Shown here: positions 1 through 12,300 of the stretch, in pieces
Position numbering within the stretch: the first letter of the stretch is position 1
How the letters are laid out: the number at the start of each line of letters is the position of its first letter
Source: Pezicula radicicola
Lineage: Eukaryota; Ascomycota; Leotiomycetes; Helotiales; Dermateaceae
Assembly: GCA_003008705.1 (NCBI GenBank)
Contig: PDUO01000009.1
Span: 1,178,001 to 1,242,000, forward strand
Direction: 5' to 3'
Length of the DNA stretch: 64,000 nucleotides
The notes under the pieces: model-generated
Told to the model about the DNA's origin: nothing
Databases searched by the model: none
The model's input: only the letters and a program-made list of their open reading frames with translations
Position numbers and translations under genes: made by a program

Positions 1-763
1 ACCATGTTCATAGGCGGCAGCTCCTGGTGTTGTGAAGATAACGTTGGGCTGGCCTTCAGGAGATAGTTCAAGATTGGCCAACTTGTTCCTGGCCGTATTG
101 TAGTTGAATTCGGAGTTAACCGTAGTCTGGAGGGAATAGGAGCCAACAATTTCATCTAGAGAAAACTTCTATTAGCAGTGCTTGCGGTAAGATATGAAGC
201 GCAGCTGCCATACTATCATCATCATTACGATCAATTTTCCGAGCATCTTTCATCAAGTGATTCTCCAGTGTCTCGTCAGATTTCGTGTTTATCAGAACCA
301 TCGTTGGTTGAGCGTGGATCTTCAACGTATCAATTATCTCGAGCCCACCCATCTTTATGTCCTCCATCATATAAAGCTTCTCTTCTCTGGCAATGTAATA
401 AGCGCACCCAATCGTTCCACGGTCTCTCATATCCACTGCCATGATAATTTCATCAAGAGCGTCCGATTCTTCACGTCTCAGGACTTCAGCCTCCGACTCC
501 TCGTGGTTTGTACCATCTTCTTCGGCTCGAGAAGCTGATGCAGCTGATGCACTCGAAGCTGGTGGCCTAATAGACGTTCTATTAAGCCTGGGAAGCTGTG
601 GTGAAGCTGTACCAGGAACATTGCTGCGAGGCAAACGGCTACTAACAGAGCTGTGTCTGGAGGACGACGAACGTGCAGTAGGCCGTGACGTAGCTCTGGA
701 GCCGGATGCTTGTGTCGGCCTCGAAGGGACGACTGCTCCATAACGGCGACGCTTGTAGGCCAT
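1..763 (-). CDS. MSH5: MutS homolog 5 (MSH5), N-terminal part, truncated by window edge
   Basis: Meiotic MutS-family protein that, in its family, pairs with MSH4 to stabilise crossover intermediates. The visible part begins with a low-complexity Ser/Arg/Pro tail of about 100 residues, followed by the conserved MSH5 block around AVDMRDRGTIGCAYY and EKLYMMEDIKMGGLEIIDTL. The reading frame ends in an apparent stop near 152, but a 59-nt intron (213 down to 155, GTATGG..TCTAG) restores the frame into DNEIVGSYSLQTTVNSEFNY and onward to base 1. I take the ATG at 763 (MAYKRRR) as start; an in-frame ATG at 814 would add 17 residues and cannot be excluded. The ATPase core lies outside the window. The exon 2 match to the family (NTARNKLANLEL) supports the splice. 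Confidence 0.82.
155..213 (-). other. MSH5 intron 1 (59 nt)
   Basis: GTATGG donor and TCTAG acceptor on the minus strand. Removing it joins two family-conserved blocks in frame and removes the stop at about 152-154. Confidence 0.75.
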
Positions 764-1240
764 TTTGGATAATGAAGCTTGGTGGTTGCTAGTTGCTAAC
801 AGTGAAGGCTCCAAAGAAGCGAGTTTCTGCCTGCAGCATGTACCGTGACTTAATGGCGAAACTAGCTGGAGCCTTTCTAAAGTACAACATGCAACAACTT
901 ACATAGTATTTAGAAGAACTCAAGCTTCGCCACCAAATTCATGCCATGAAGCTTCAGTCTGATCTTCTAAAGGATAATCCAGCTCGCTGCAGTTCACACA
1001 GGCACCACTGCGCCGGTGGCAGCATCCAAGGGAAAGTACGAATAATTCGAGGAAGGAAAACTTTCAGATTAGCATTTCTCTTCTTCTACTAATACAGCGT
1101 CGCCTTGCGGACTGCCTATCTTTTTTACAGGAGTTGCCCACTCAGCACCCCGCTCCGGTAAAGGCTATATGGTTCTATCTCGCACACGGCCTATCTCACC
1201 TAGATTTAAAATACTCTTTACCAGGCTCAACGAATTCAGC
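764..1240. other. Intergenic: MSH5 promoter and EMC5 3' region
   Basis: Lies between two minus-strand genes. No coding frame or repeat that I can support. Confidence 0.6.
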
Positions 1241-1749
1241 CTAGTTTTTTGCAGCGCCAGTAGCACCTCCTCCCTCCCTCACCCACTCTGCGAATTCCTT
1301 CCGTTGTTTCCTGATATCAATGAACCCAGGCCTGCTCTCCAACACTCTGAACGGATTTCCCACATAATCCTTATCCACAGTTCCATCACCATTCATAAAC
1401 CCCTTCTCGCCCTCACGCTCAATTTTTCCAGCCCAGACTCGCCATTGGATTGGTCGTAATTCCGGGGTGCCGAGGACCAATCCAAGGCAGATTGTGAATA
1501 CTGCTACGATTGTTTCTATTGAGATATCAAGAGGCAAAGAGGTGACAGTTGACGCAGCTGCACCATGAGAGGTAAGGGGCGAAAGAGATTCCGTGCTCGT
1601 GGAGTGGAGAGCTGAGTGTTCGTGAGCGGAATAGCAGCTGTAGCCAATTCCAGTTAGTCATTGATGCTTCCTGCTCTTGGAGAAGCTACTTACGCATGTG
1701 CTAGCAGGACCAAGCCTACACCGGTAGTTGCTTTCGATAACCAGGTCAT
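1241..1749 (-). CDS. EMC5: ER membrane protein complex subunit 5 (EMC5/MMGT-like)
   Basis: Small subunit of the ER membrane protein complex, which inserts and folds membrane proteins. Two exons, 1749-1694 and 1637-1241, give 150 residues. Exon 1 encodes MTWLSKATTGVGLVLLAHA, a first membrane segment. The GTAAGT donor lies at 1693 and the CTACAG acceptor ends at 1638, joining to CYSAHEHSAL, a family hallmark. A second membrane segment (IETIVAVFTICLGLVLG) is followed by the conserved ELRPIQWRVWAGKIERE and NPFRVLESRPGFIDIRKQRK blocks. The frame across the splice matches exactly. The Ser/Thr-rich loop between the membrane segments is longer than in animals. A former name for the family is membrane magnesium transporter; the transport role is doubtful. 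Confidence 0.93.
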
Positions 1750-2237
1750 GTTCGCGGTATTTGGACTCGTGGGAGTGTTCCAATGTACAGTCGCAGTTAG
1801 AAGATGCTTACGTCGTTCTAAGCGCGAGGAACATTTGACGCGCTTAGGAACCTTTGCATCACGTGAAATGAAATGGCTGGGGTAGGTTAGCTTCAGTAAC
1901 GGGAACAGCAGTATGTAAAGTTTTAGAAATCAAATACCTACCTATTGATTTCAAAGGCGTAGAAAGCCTATTATGTACTGTACAATGTTCCGTGGAATTC
2001 GACACCAGCACAGTGACCACTTCAGTAATCAACTGACTTAATTTGAGCCACTCACTTATTTAAGGACCTCACTTAGTTGAGAAACACACTAAATTCATGT
2101 ATTTGATTCAAAGCCTATTATTCATATTATTCTATTCATAAAAAAAGACACCGTATGTACTCTCATCGCTCCAAGCGCCAGAACCCCAAATCCAAGTGTA
2201 TCCACACAAAAATGCTTATATCCAACAAACCCAACCC
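1750..2237. other. Intergenic: EMC5 promoter and 3' region of the DUF3405 gene
   Basis: AT-rich in 1910-2150. No gene or structured element supported. Confidence 0.6.
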
Positions 2238-4736
2238 TCAGGCACTGGGGTCGCTCTCAGGAATTTCTACTATATCTTGTTCAATGGGTAGACCCAACAC
2301 GGGTAACTCCACTGATTTTACGGGGTGGATAAGCATGGGCGGCAAGCACATCCTCCCTTCACCACCTCTCATTCCGTCAACTCCATTCCCGTCTCTGCCT
2401 TCATCAACAGTTGTCTCAAACTGCTCGCCACCTTCGTTGTTAATCTTGAGTCCCAACCACCTCTTCCACAGATTTGGTGCGAACCCAGAATTGTAAAACC
2501 ATGTCATACCCCTCAAGTTGTGCTCTCTCTCGCCGAACACACTCGTTCTAGCTCCTCCTGTCGCCCCATTTCGTCCAGCATTCATTATGCTTGCAAGATA
2601 CTCAGTAGGCCATTCACGGTCGACGTACATTGGATGTGGGACGTAAACCGCCTTATAGCCATGTTGCAAGGCTGCCGTAGGTCCCCACATTTCAGAAAAG
2701 GCGTGGTGCTTCTTGAACACTGTCTCACGGTGCATAGTGTTCAATAGTCGTTTCGACATCCTTCCAGATGTTATAATGGCTGCGCGACGAGGTGGGAGCC
2801 CGTCCGCGTTGTTGTAGCCAGTGATATCCTCAGAGAGAAGCCATGTTGTTCCGTCTGGGTCAAAAAGGGGATTGAAGGTAATGAGATCAGCTTCTTCTCC
2901 CACCCCCCATACGTATTTGTCCTTTTCGTAAGTTGTTGGCGGCTTAGGATCGTCGTCAATCTCGAACCAATCCGCAGAGTCACTAGGCCGTTCCGGGCCC
3001 CAGATGGGTTTATCCCCCTTGGGACGATCTGGGGTTGTTTTAGCACCATTGACACCAGACCATATGTTGTTTGGACTGTCTGTCCCCATTTCAGTCTGGA
3101 CCCGGACCATTTGTTTGAAGTCTTCCCAGGAACCATGAACGGAGGGAAGGTAGAATCTGCTGCTCCGCTCCCATAGGCCCTTGCGAGGCTGCTCCTTGGT
3201 CCAAGAAACAATCTTAGAGAAAAGGTCGTAGTAATGACCTGTATAACGAATGTCCATCTCCCAGTGCCAGAAGAAGTCATACTCTTGGTGCTTATGAGCG
3301 AAATATTGCATAGCCATTTGGAGTCCGCGATAGGATCCGTGTACTGGCAGTCCAGGTCCACGGGCATATGTATCAAATATGCCTTGGTAGAGCATGAGCA
3401 TTTGTGTTTCGGTCCATAGCGTTGTGATACTACGAAACTCCTCGGGTACTGTCTCATTAAGATGTGCTTCATAAGTATGGTCATCAGCCCAAATTGGGTT
3501 TCTGGCTTCATCTTTAACCTGAACAAGCAGGTGTACATCGTACTCTGCGCCAGAACCTAGAGACAATTCCAAAATCAAAGCCCTTAAATTGATTATATCC
3601 TCCTCTCGGTATACAAAGTCATCGAAAGAGCGAATAACGACTGCTGATCGAGGTAAGTGCTTTGTGACGGTCTTCGGATTGGTATTGGGAGAAGTAGAGC
3701 TTTGATCTCTCTGTTGAAGACGGCCTTTCTCATCAGTAAGGACAGAAAAGGTTTTCGGAGGATCCGCAGCAAGGGACTTTCGGTCAAAACGGGCAGAATT
3801 GGCCTGATAGCATCGTCTTTGCGCATCGCCCCAGTCCATGTTGCGGTAATCGATTTTCCCATCTTTTGCCCAGACAGCATCAAAGCCTTCCATTTCGCCA
3901 TGCTGGCCAGTTCCTGTACCTCCAGATTTCAACGAGTAGCCTAGACCGTAAGGACCTAGTCTCCCGTATCTTTCAAAGCATACATCCTCTTGCAAGCCAA
4001 GTAACTCGTATGACCCCATCACGCTTTCTGGGAATCCCTTGGGTCTGCCCTTATAGTGTTGCAGCTGGGGCACATGCTTGGTCCGTTCTGCATCGAGAAA
4101 ACATTCCACCACGGGGGCGTATTCGTTCAAATCAGCACCCGAGGTCCTGTTAGCATATGCTTCGAATGGGATGCTTTCTGGGATTGAACGGGTAGCGGTC
4201 GAGGTCCCATTGAACGACGGCGTAGGCTCATCCTCCGCACGTGGGTATTCCGGTTTATTCTCTTCAAAAGGCACGAGTGTCCTGATACCGCCATAGTATC
4301 GGGTCAAAAAAGTGAAGGATTCCCAAGGCGCTGGCGGAGGTGGAGGTCGTTCTATCTCTCCAAGCTCTACCTTCCTCGACGACACTACGCTCATTCGTGC
4401 CAAACTTAAGATGAATAGAAGTATAGTAGATATCAACGCAAGACATAGATATCTAACTATCCTATTGGGTACCCTGTATCCTATGCGGAATTTTGGTTTG
4501 GGGTGCTGTGATCCTATTGAAGGCTTCCTGAGCATCGGCCGCCGTGCCGTATATGACACTGAAGTCTCCTGGGAAGATGGTAATGAAGATGACGAGGAGT
4601 AATCGGAATCGTCGTCCGAGTCGTGTGAGTCGCCATATTTATCATCGAGTTCCCTCGGGGTCGAAGGTTCGTGTATTGGGAGGCCCGAATATTTTGAAGG
4701 AGTAGAGCGCTTCGTCACATAAGGAAATCCTGCCAT
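2238..4736 (-). CDS. DUF3405 family type II membrane protein
   Basis: Single-exon frame of 832 residues. A Ser/Asp-rich cytosolic head (residues 1-90) precedes one membrane segment at about 93-115 (RYLCLALISTILLFILSLA), so the topology is that of a Golgi type II protein. The luminal part carries the DUF3405 blocks, including AVVIRSFDDFVYREEDI, YDVHLLVQVKDE, a tract with EYDFFWHWEMDIRYTGHYYD, and the C-terminal MHRETVFKKHHAFSEMWGPT. The family is fungal and resembles glycosyltransferases by its DxD-like WEMD motif and topology, but no activity is established; a transferase role is inference. The start is the first ATG after in-frame stops and gives the head directly. No introns are needed. Confidence 0.9.
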   Translation of the reverse strand: MAGFPYVTKRSTPSKYSGLPIHEPSTPRELDDKYGDSHDSDDDSDYSSSSSLPSSQETSVSYTARRPMLRKPSIGSQHPKPKFRIGYRVPNRIVRYLCLALISTILLFILSLARMSVVSSRKVELGEIERPPPPPAPWESFTFLTRYYGGIRTLVPFEENKPEYPRAEDEPTPSFNGTSTATRSIPESIPFEAYANRTSGADLNEYAPVVECFLDAERTKHVPQLQHYKGRPKGFPESVMGSYELLGLQEDVCFERYGRLGPYGLGYSLKSGGTGTGQHGEMEGFDAVWAKDGKIDYRNMDWGDAQRRCYQANSARFDRKSLAADPPKTFSVLTDEKGRLQQRDQSSTSPNTNPKTVTKHLPRSAVVIRSFDDFVYREEDIINLRALILELSLGSGAEYDVHLLVQVKDEARNPIWADDHTYEAHLNETVPEEFRSITTLWTETQMLMLYQGIFDTYARGPGLPVHGSYRGLQMAMQYFAHKHQEYDFFWHWEMDIRYTGHYYDLFSKIVSWTKEQPRKGLWERSSRFYLPSVHGSWEDFKQMVRVQTEMGTDSPNNIWSGVNGAKTTPDRPKGDKPIWGPERPSDSADWFEIDDDPKPPTTYEKDKYVWGVGEEADLITFNPLFDPDGTTWLLSEDITGYNNADGLPPRRAAIITSGRMSKRLLNTMHRETVFKKHHAFSEMWGPTAALQHGYKAVYVPHPMYVDREWPTEYLASIMNAGRNGATGGARTSVFGEREHNLRGMTWFYNSGFAPNLWKRWLGLKINNEGGEQFETTVDEGRDGNGVDGMRGGEGRMCLPPMLIHPVKSVELPVLGLPIEQDIVEIPESDPSA

Positions 4737-7384
4737 TCTAAAGGGAGGCGCTCGTAGATATTTGCGCTGTTGGAATGGAATGTGGAATGCGGAGTGGAAT
4801 GTTGTTGTCCTGGACTCGATTCAGGGTTAGGGACGGCACTTAATCGATAGCTTGGATAAGGGGTATGGGTAATTGGAAATTTTGCATACCAGATTCGGCT
4901 ATGTACAATAGTGTACAAAAAGGTCCCAAATGGTGATGGAGCTTCTTATGGCACGTTGGACTCAATTGTTATTATTAGCTGGTTCAACTCCTTTTTCATT
5001 GCATTTCATTGCAATCTGCATGAAGGATCTTCTCTCGCGGTCCCCATAGTCGTTTCAACGTGGACGCGATCTTGAGTTGGCTCAGCAACAGGGATATTCT
5101 AAAATTAATAATTTCCAAGACCGGTGTCTGCACGACTGCAAGTAGCCTGGTAGGTAGCCTTGTATTTCCGCTGCCCAATCATACTGAGACTGCTCAGTAT
5201 CCAGCCTTTCCTCAGCCTTTCCACAGGTGGTGAGGGGCCGTATCTCCCCTCCGGAATATCTCTTACCCAAGCATGTTGCACCCGGCAGAGGGGTTGTTTG
5301 CAGCAGTAACCTGCGGGAGATACTTCGTAGGTAGAGGTCAAGGCTATTGTTATTATTATTATTAATGTTGCCGACTCTTAAGACTTGTTCTTTACTAGGA
5401 CCAAACTCTCAGCCCGTCTGTTCTCCTCTGGCCATTGGTGTTGTGGGCATTCTACCTTTTATTTGCCTCTTGAACCAGTCCTAATGCAAATGCTCCGGTT
5501 GCGCAGAGAGGGGACTGGACTCCCCGTGTACGTCAGAATGATCCAAGAGGTTTACAGACACCGCCCCCACTTCCTTTCCTAAGCGGCCTGGAACCTTCCT
5601 GTACGGAAGCATACCCGGAGTCCCAGGATTAACAGCCGGCCACTCCAGTCCTACTTACAGTACAGTAGGGTAGGTATGATCCTGGGGAAAGTTGGCGTTG
5701 GAAAACCCGGAGTCCTGGAAAGGTTGCGAATGATGCAGCACTTGTGACCACGCCTCAAACTATTATTATGAGTGAGTGTTGTGTGAGGCTTTTTATGTTT
5801 TTTGTTATACTTTCGAAAGTATGAGACTCGAACGCTTAGCTCGGTACTTTCGTACCTAGAACCTGACGGCGGCTGAAAGTTGTCATTATTCGTTCAAGCG
5901 GTGAAAAGAGGCTTTGGGTTCATTGCTGAGATGGTCTCTACAGCCGGCCGTTTTCTAGAGGCATGTGAACTCAACAAGCACCAGACCAGGCCAGGGCAGA
6001 ACAGTCCGATACTTGCATACAGCACCTTTAACTCTTACTCTTGAGACAGGATATGACACGACAAGAAAGCGCTGGACAGCAAAACTATGCAGGTCAAAAT
6101 ACTTGCCCGCTTCACTTCACGCAGCCCCCTCTCCACCGTACCGTACCTGACTGGCCTGATGCAGGACTGCATAGGCGAGCGGCATCCTGGTTAGAAAGAC
6201 TATCTAGCGGTACAAACTATACGGAGGCGGTCCCAAGGTACCTAGTAAGTGTGCTAACCTTGGTGCAGTAACTGTAGTTCTTTATTTTTCTTGGGCTCCA
6301 GCGGAATTGGCGGGATTGATTGGCTGCGGGGAACCTGGCCATCAGCTGTTTGACCTTGGGGGCTTTCATCATTGGTCAATGGATTCAAAGTTCCTACTGA
6401 AAAGGGCTCCGTGGCGTCTTTTGGGAGCATGGGAGTCTCTCCCCTCTCGTCTGCTGTCAACTGATCTGATGGCTCGTAAAACATAAAAATAAAGTAAGTG
6501 ACGGTCGAGCCCAATAATGATCCCATTCGAGGCCAGCAAAGAGGTAAGGTCAGATCAGGTAAGGAACGGTATGTGTAGCCCTCGTGACTAGGAAGCACAG
6601 AGATATGCGAGCCGATTGCGGCAACTGACAGTTTTTCCAGTGCTCACCGTCTTACCGTCTTTCCGCCTGGCACTGTAACAAGTTCGAGGCTCTTCGTTGC
6701 GAAGGAAGGCTTGGTCAGAGGTGCCTCGCCGTTTCTGAAGTTTCCTCGAGTACGGTTGGCTGCGGTCTCGAAGGACAACAACCTTACTAGTGACCCACAA
6801 AAGAGGCATTCGACGTAAGACCATTGTTCTTAAAAGCGGACAATCCCCTCCATCCTGTCATCCTCGTCTTTCTGAGTTCTTTGCCTCATTCTCATCTTAC
6901 TCTCTCACGCACACGCACACATACCCAAGTACTGTTGCTTTCCATTCCAATTCCAATATCAAAGACTTGTTCTCTCAGTGCCGTAGTGCAATCGATAGGT
7001 ATCTGATACCGTGCCTGAGACTTGCACCTTTACACAAGCCACTGTACCTCCATTTTGCAGTCAATCCTCCATCCATCCTCTATCCTCAGTCCTCAGTCAC
7101 TTGAGACCTCAAGAACATCATATTCTAAGATCATTCACCCATACCATACCTACAAATACATAGCGTCACCTCGTCTCATTACGTGATTGCTGAGAATCCC
7201 TTCTTTACGCTCTTGCTCTCCCTTTGCGGCATTGAAGCTACTGAACGTGATAGCATCCCTACCGAATTCACTCATCTGGAAGTCACCATGTCGACCACTG
7301 TCCGTTCCTTCCAAATCCCATTTCTGATCAACCTCTAACCTCCTACAGATCACGGGTGTCTCGCAACAAACAACAGAACATGTC
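4737..7384. other. Long divergent intergenic region
   Basis: Separates the minus-strand DUF3405 gene from the plus-strand luciferase-domain gene. It contains a short ATT repeat near 5348-5363, a perfect palindrome TACTTTCGAAAGTA near 5809-5822, and a pyrimidine-rich leader with CA-repeats near 6900-6930 that probably belongs to the 5' UTR of the downstream gene. I see no supportable gene; the open frame at 6254-6598 on the minus strand has no recognisable features. Confidence 0.6.
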
Positions 7385-8311
7385 ATGTTGCAACCGTCAG
7401 AAACAATGCCTCAACCTCGAGTGGAAGTCTGCGTGGTCCAGCAGCATTCGATCATGGAGGTCAATCTCAAAGGCAAAGCCCTTGTTGCTGCAGTCTTATT
7501 CCTCATCCTCACCAATCTCTTGTTTCACCAGTTCTGGTCTTGCATTATTGTTGCTTTTTTACCCTTTCCCTTCCTCATTTACAACGATTACATGAACTTC
7601 CTTTCCCTGGGACCTGGTGGAACACCATCCACTTTCGCCGGCTACCTTAAGATCACATACCTCCGCTTCTTCGCTTTATCTGATCCCTACACCCCGGTGA
7701 CGTTCGCTGAGCGACTGAATCCTCCACAGGGCTACTATAAGGGCTCCCCGTCTTGGCTTCCCAAGCGCTCCGGTCCTCGCCCAACAATTGCAGGCATAGC
7801 ACCACATCGTCAAGTTGATCAACCTGGCTGTCCAGAGATGTACCAAAAGCTGCGGAGTAGTCTGGAGTTGCTTGCGAAGAAGGATCCCGAACATTTCAGA
7901 ACTGATATTTCATGTTTCGAGAAGAAGGGCCTTGCACTATTTGCCAACAACCCCATCAATGCTACATGTAGAGGAGAAATATGTCACGTCCATCATCTTG
8001 AACACAGCTTGCATATGAACTTGCACCCAGAAGACGCAAAGCTTGTATTGGAGAATGGCTGGGGTGAGAGGTAAGCAAGGACATCATTGAAAATGAAGTG
8101 CTGCAAGCAAAGTCGCTAATTCCAATATGTTAGGCATCCTCTAGCTAAAGGAGGTTGGTTGAGTCAGTACGTTCCCCGCGAGTTTGTCATGGTTTATGCT
8201 CCCAGGGATCAAACTGAACTGGAATTTGTGGCACGCATTATTGAGGCTGCGGGTTTCTGGGTTTCTGGAGTGAGAATCTCGCTAGAAACAACGGAAGATG
8301 ACAATGTTTAA
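7385..8311 (+). CDS. Membrane protein with luciferase-like domain (DUF5519 type)
   Basis: Two exons, 7385-8070 and 8134-8311, give 287 residues. A 63-nt intron (GTAAGC..TTAG) splits an Arg codon (GAG AG|G CAT). Two hydrophobic segments near residues 32-62 (KALVAAVLFLILTNLLF, IIVAFLPFPFLIY) anchor the protein. The C-terminal domain carries GEICHVHHLEHSLHMNLHPE, then VLENGWGERHPLA and FVMVYAPRDQTELEFV, ending WVSGV. This His-rich pattern is that of the small fungal and bacterial domain named luciferase by similarity; no light-producing reaction is implied and the substrate is unknown. The first ATG is chosen; the next in-frame ATG (7406) would remove only seven residues. The splice is well supported because the conserved domain crosses it. 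Confidence 0.85.
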
Positions 8312-9396
8312 GTTACGACATGGGAGGACAGGACGAGAGCGTACGTTCCCCGCTATTTCCCTCAGGTTTACATTGCCTAGGCATACTACCGTGCTGGATA
8401 TTGTCGAAATCGGGTCGAAAGCTGAGGTTCTTAAAGTTGGTTGGGAGTTATGCGATTGGAAGGCAATAATTCTGGTAGTCTTTGGAGACGAAGGGACGAA
8501 TCTTTCATTTGTTCTTGCTTTTCTGCATGCACAAATACCCGGCGCTCATCGGAAACAAACTGCATTTCCTGCTCGATCGAGTGAATAGAGCATTGTGCTT
8601 CCAGCGGGCGTTACTCTTTTTTCAGCGGCACTTTATATAGAATGAATGACAAATATAATTCTTGACGATCATCGATTTTTTCACCTGCTTGTAACACAAA
8701 CATCATTGGTTCCATACTCTTAATTCTGATCCTATCTGTCCTTATAATCACAAAGTATGAAATTCAATTACTTCGTCAGTCTCAATAAACCCTCCTCCGT
8801 AAGACCTCAAGAGTCACAGGAGTAGCCACACTGACGTGTGATAAATTGAATCCTTCGCTTACCTCGCTTGCCGAGAAAGAGACTAGACTAGGTACCTATC
8901 TATACCTAATGACCAGGCCAGAGAATCCAAATTGCAAGCTTTGTCCAGAATATTCTATTATGTTGCCGCATATTGTAACTTAGGGTTTTTAGATTAGATT
9001 AGCACCAATACTTAGTAAAATCAACAGAAGATCTCTGTTAACAGAACATAAAATACCTAGGTAATGGAGTTAAATATCTAGGGCCTTATTTACTTACAGG
9101 CGTTTAAGGTTTTTACTTATAGAATAAGAAATAAAATAATTCTTATTATTAATATAGTCCTCAAAGTTATTAGATAGTGTACTTTTATTCCTTATAAAGC
9201 CCTTATAAAAATAGAGAAAGGTAAGTGTTAGAAGCCGCCCTTTTAGAACTAGCGCGATGCTTTCCGACTCGACAGGGCTTAAATTAGCCGAAGTGGCCGC
9301 ATCGCGAAGCTCAAGTTCGGGCGCGTTGTTGCGTTGTTGCAAACTGTACGTGCAAACATCGGACAATGCAAAGCTGCCAGAGAGCTGGTGACAACG
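8312..9396. other. Intergenic: 3' region of the luciferase-domain gene and HIR1 promoter
   Basis: Bases 8930-9240 are clearly AT-richer than the flanks and look like decayed, possibly mutated repeat DNA. No gene seen. Confidence 0.5.
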
Positions 9397-12300
9397 ATGC
9401 ATTTCATCAAGCCATCCTGGCTTACGCATAGTGGTACGTCTCTATCCCGGAGCTTTGGATATCTTGCATCGCACACTGGACGCGCTGAAACGGAGCTGGC
9501 TAACTTTTGCGCTCGATGCGCCCCGATCAACAGGTGAGCAGAAGGACTTCGAAGTGTACAGTTGCCATGTATCACCAGATGGAACGAGATTGGCTACGGC
9601 TGCTGGAGGTAAGGAGTCGAACCGTCTCTGAAGGCTGGGATTGCGGAAGCTGATGGAAGCTCGAACAGATGGCCATGTCCGAATCTGGTCGACCGATGCT
9701 ATCCTCAACGCAGGAGATGCGAATCATCCTGGCCCAAAGCAACTGGCCCATATGAGCTACCACTCTGGCACGATACATACAGTTAGATTTTCGCCGAACG
9801 GACGATGGCTTGCTTCCGGCGCGGATGATAAGGTCATATGTATCTACCACCTGGATACAAATCCTCCCGCACATTCGACTTCATTCGGTATGTCTTGTAG
9901 GTGCTGTTTAGCATACTATTGCTAATTTTTCGAAAGGTACAAATGAACCGCCACCCGTGGAGAATTGGAAGATATTGAAGCGTCTCATTGGACATGATAA
10001 TGATGTACAGGATATTGGCTGGGCCTACGACTCCTCGATAATGGTATCAGTTGGATTGGACTCCAAAATAGTTGTTTGGTCAGGGCACACTTTTGAGAAG
10101 CTGAAGACTGTTTCAAACCACACAAGTATGGTAAAGGGTATAACTTTTGATCCTGCGAACAAGTATTTTGCTACAGCCAGCGACGATCGATCAATCAAAA
10201 TATTCCGGTTCCAGTCTCCACCACCTAATGTCCAGCCACACGATTGCCTCAACAACTTCACTTTAGAGCATAGTATCGAGGCGCCATTTACTTCGTCTCC
10301 ACTTACTACCTATTTCCGACGATGCTCTTGGTCTCCCGAGGGGTGTCATATTGCCGCAGCGAATGCAGTCAACGGCCCAGTTAGTTCCGTTGCTATTATA
10401 AATAGAGGAACGTGGGACGGTGATATCAATTTAATTGGCCACGAAGGTCCTACAGAGGTTGTCGCATTCTCTCCAAGATTATTCAGCAAGTTCAAGGACA
10501 CTACATCCACTCAAGACAACAACGGATACAGCACCCAGAATTTGGTCACAGTTATTGCGTGTGCAGGGCAAGATAGAACCTTGAGCATATGGAATACGAG
10601 TAATTCAAGGCCAGTGGTTGTTGCACAAGAGTTGGGTGGAAAGTCCATTTCAGATCTTGCCTGGGCTCCGAGTGGTCTGGTTCTTTTTGCAACGAGCTTG
10701 GATGGTAGTATTGTCGCCATTAAATTCGCGGAAGGAGAACTAGGCTTCGTGGCTCCTTGGGAGGAGAATGACAAAGCCTTGCAAAAGTATGGTGGTAATC
10801 GCAAAGGAGCCGGTGTAGTCGAGGATGTGGCTGGTTACCTGTTAGAGGAGCAGAGCAAAGCCAGTGAGCTACGTGGTGCGGAGGGACGAATGGGGGCTTT
10901 AATGGGAGATGCTGGCTCCAGCTCAACTCCGGTAGTCAATGGGAGCCGCAAAGAGACCTCCACGCCCATAATAGGGGTAACTACCAGCACTCCAACGCCA
11001 GCAATAACAAATGGGAATGGTGCAGCTACACCGCAGCAAGCACCGAATCCTCCTGAAGCTGACTCTAATGCGGCTAAAATAGAGGCAATGAAGCAACGAG
11101 TTACTATCACAAAGGAGGGCAAAAAACGTGTTGCGCCCTTGCTTGTTTCATCCTCTGGAACTGGTCAATCTTCACTACCACAATCACAGCTAATGGCTTC
11201 ATCTTCCAGTAACACTCAGAACGATGCCCCGCAGTCGATCCTAGATCTTTCAAAGCCTTATGATGGACTTCCTAGGGGTGGTCTTGCTTCGATGCTTCTT
11301 GGAAACAAACGGAAGGTGATCGATCTCTTAGATCAGGATGAGGAAGAAGCCCGACCAAACAAGAGGCCAACTCTTTCAGGTGACAATGGACCAATTCCAA
11401 TATTGATCAATGGCGTGCATGGAGCCGAGACAGCCACTGCACAGCCGCCTCTTTATGGTGTCGCGCCCACGCCTGAGTTCCTGCGTCCCGCTGTACTCAA
11501 CCCAACAATGTCTGTCAGCAATGTACGATTACCAGTGCCGAAGATACGAACCCACATCTTGAGATCCCTTGACAGAGGCACACTGCAAACTTCTACGTCA
11601 TCTACAAATGGAGCTGCTGGGACCGATGAGCCATCAAAATACTCCGAGGATGTAATATTAGAAGCACAGAACCCAATTCCTGATAAGTATAGGGATCCTT
11701 CCCGGATCGCTGCCACCAAGAGAGGTGCTACACTATGGCAAGACTTTCTTCCTCGAGCTATTATACTCGTTACCGGCAACAAGAACTTCTGGGCGGCTGC
11801 TTGTGAAGATGGCAGCATATATGCCTGGACTCCTGCTGGAAGAAGACTCCTGAATGCTATGGTATTGGAAGCTCAACCCGTGATCATCGAATGCCGAGGA
11901 TGGTGGCTTCTTTGCCTAACAGCTACTGGAATGTGCCATGTTTGGAACCTAAAAACGCTTTCATCTCCTCACCCTCCGGTGTCTCTTGCTCCAATATTGG
12001 ACATTGCAATACACACCCTAGGATATCTAGCTACGACAGGCCCGGGTGTCACATCAGCTCATCTCAACTCAAACGGACATATAATTGTCACGCTCAGCAA
12101 TGGTGATGGCTATATGTACTCACCATCGATGTATGTGTGGCAAAGACTGTCAGAAGCGTGGTGGGCTGTTGGCAGTCAGTACTGGAACTCCAACGACTCT
12201 TCGATTAGCAGTTTGCAATCAACTAGCGTCGGGCCAGATGTTCATCGTGATGGAGAAGTGGCTGGCACGAACATTTCAGCTGGAATCATCCCTCATCTCG

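Noticed and set aside
6254..6598. Minus-strand open frame of 114 codons in the large divergent intergenic region
   Set aside because: No domain, signal or family resemblance. Its composition looks like non-coding DNA.
8298..8588. Plus-strand open frame overlapping the end of the luciferase-domain gene
   Set aside because: It overlaps the real stop codon in another frame and encodes nothing recognisable.
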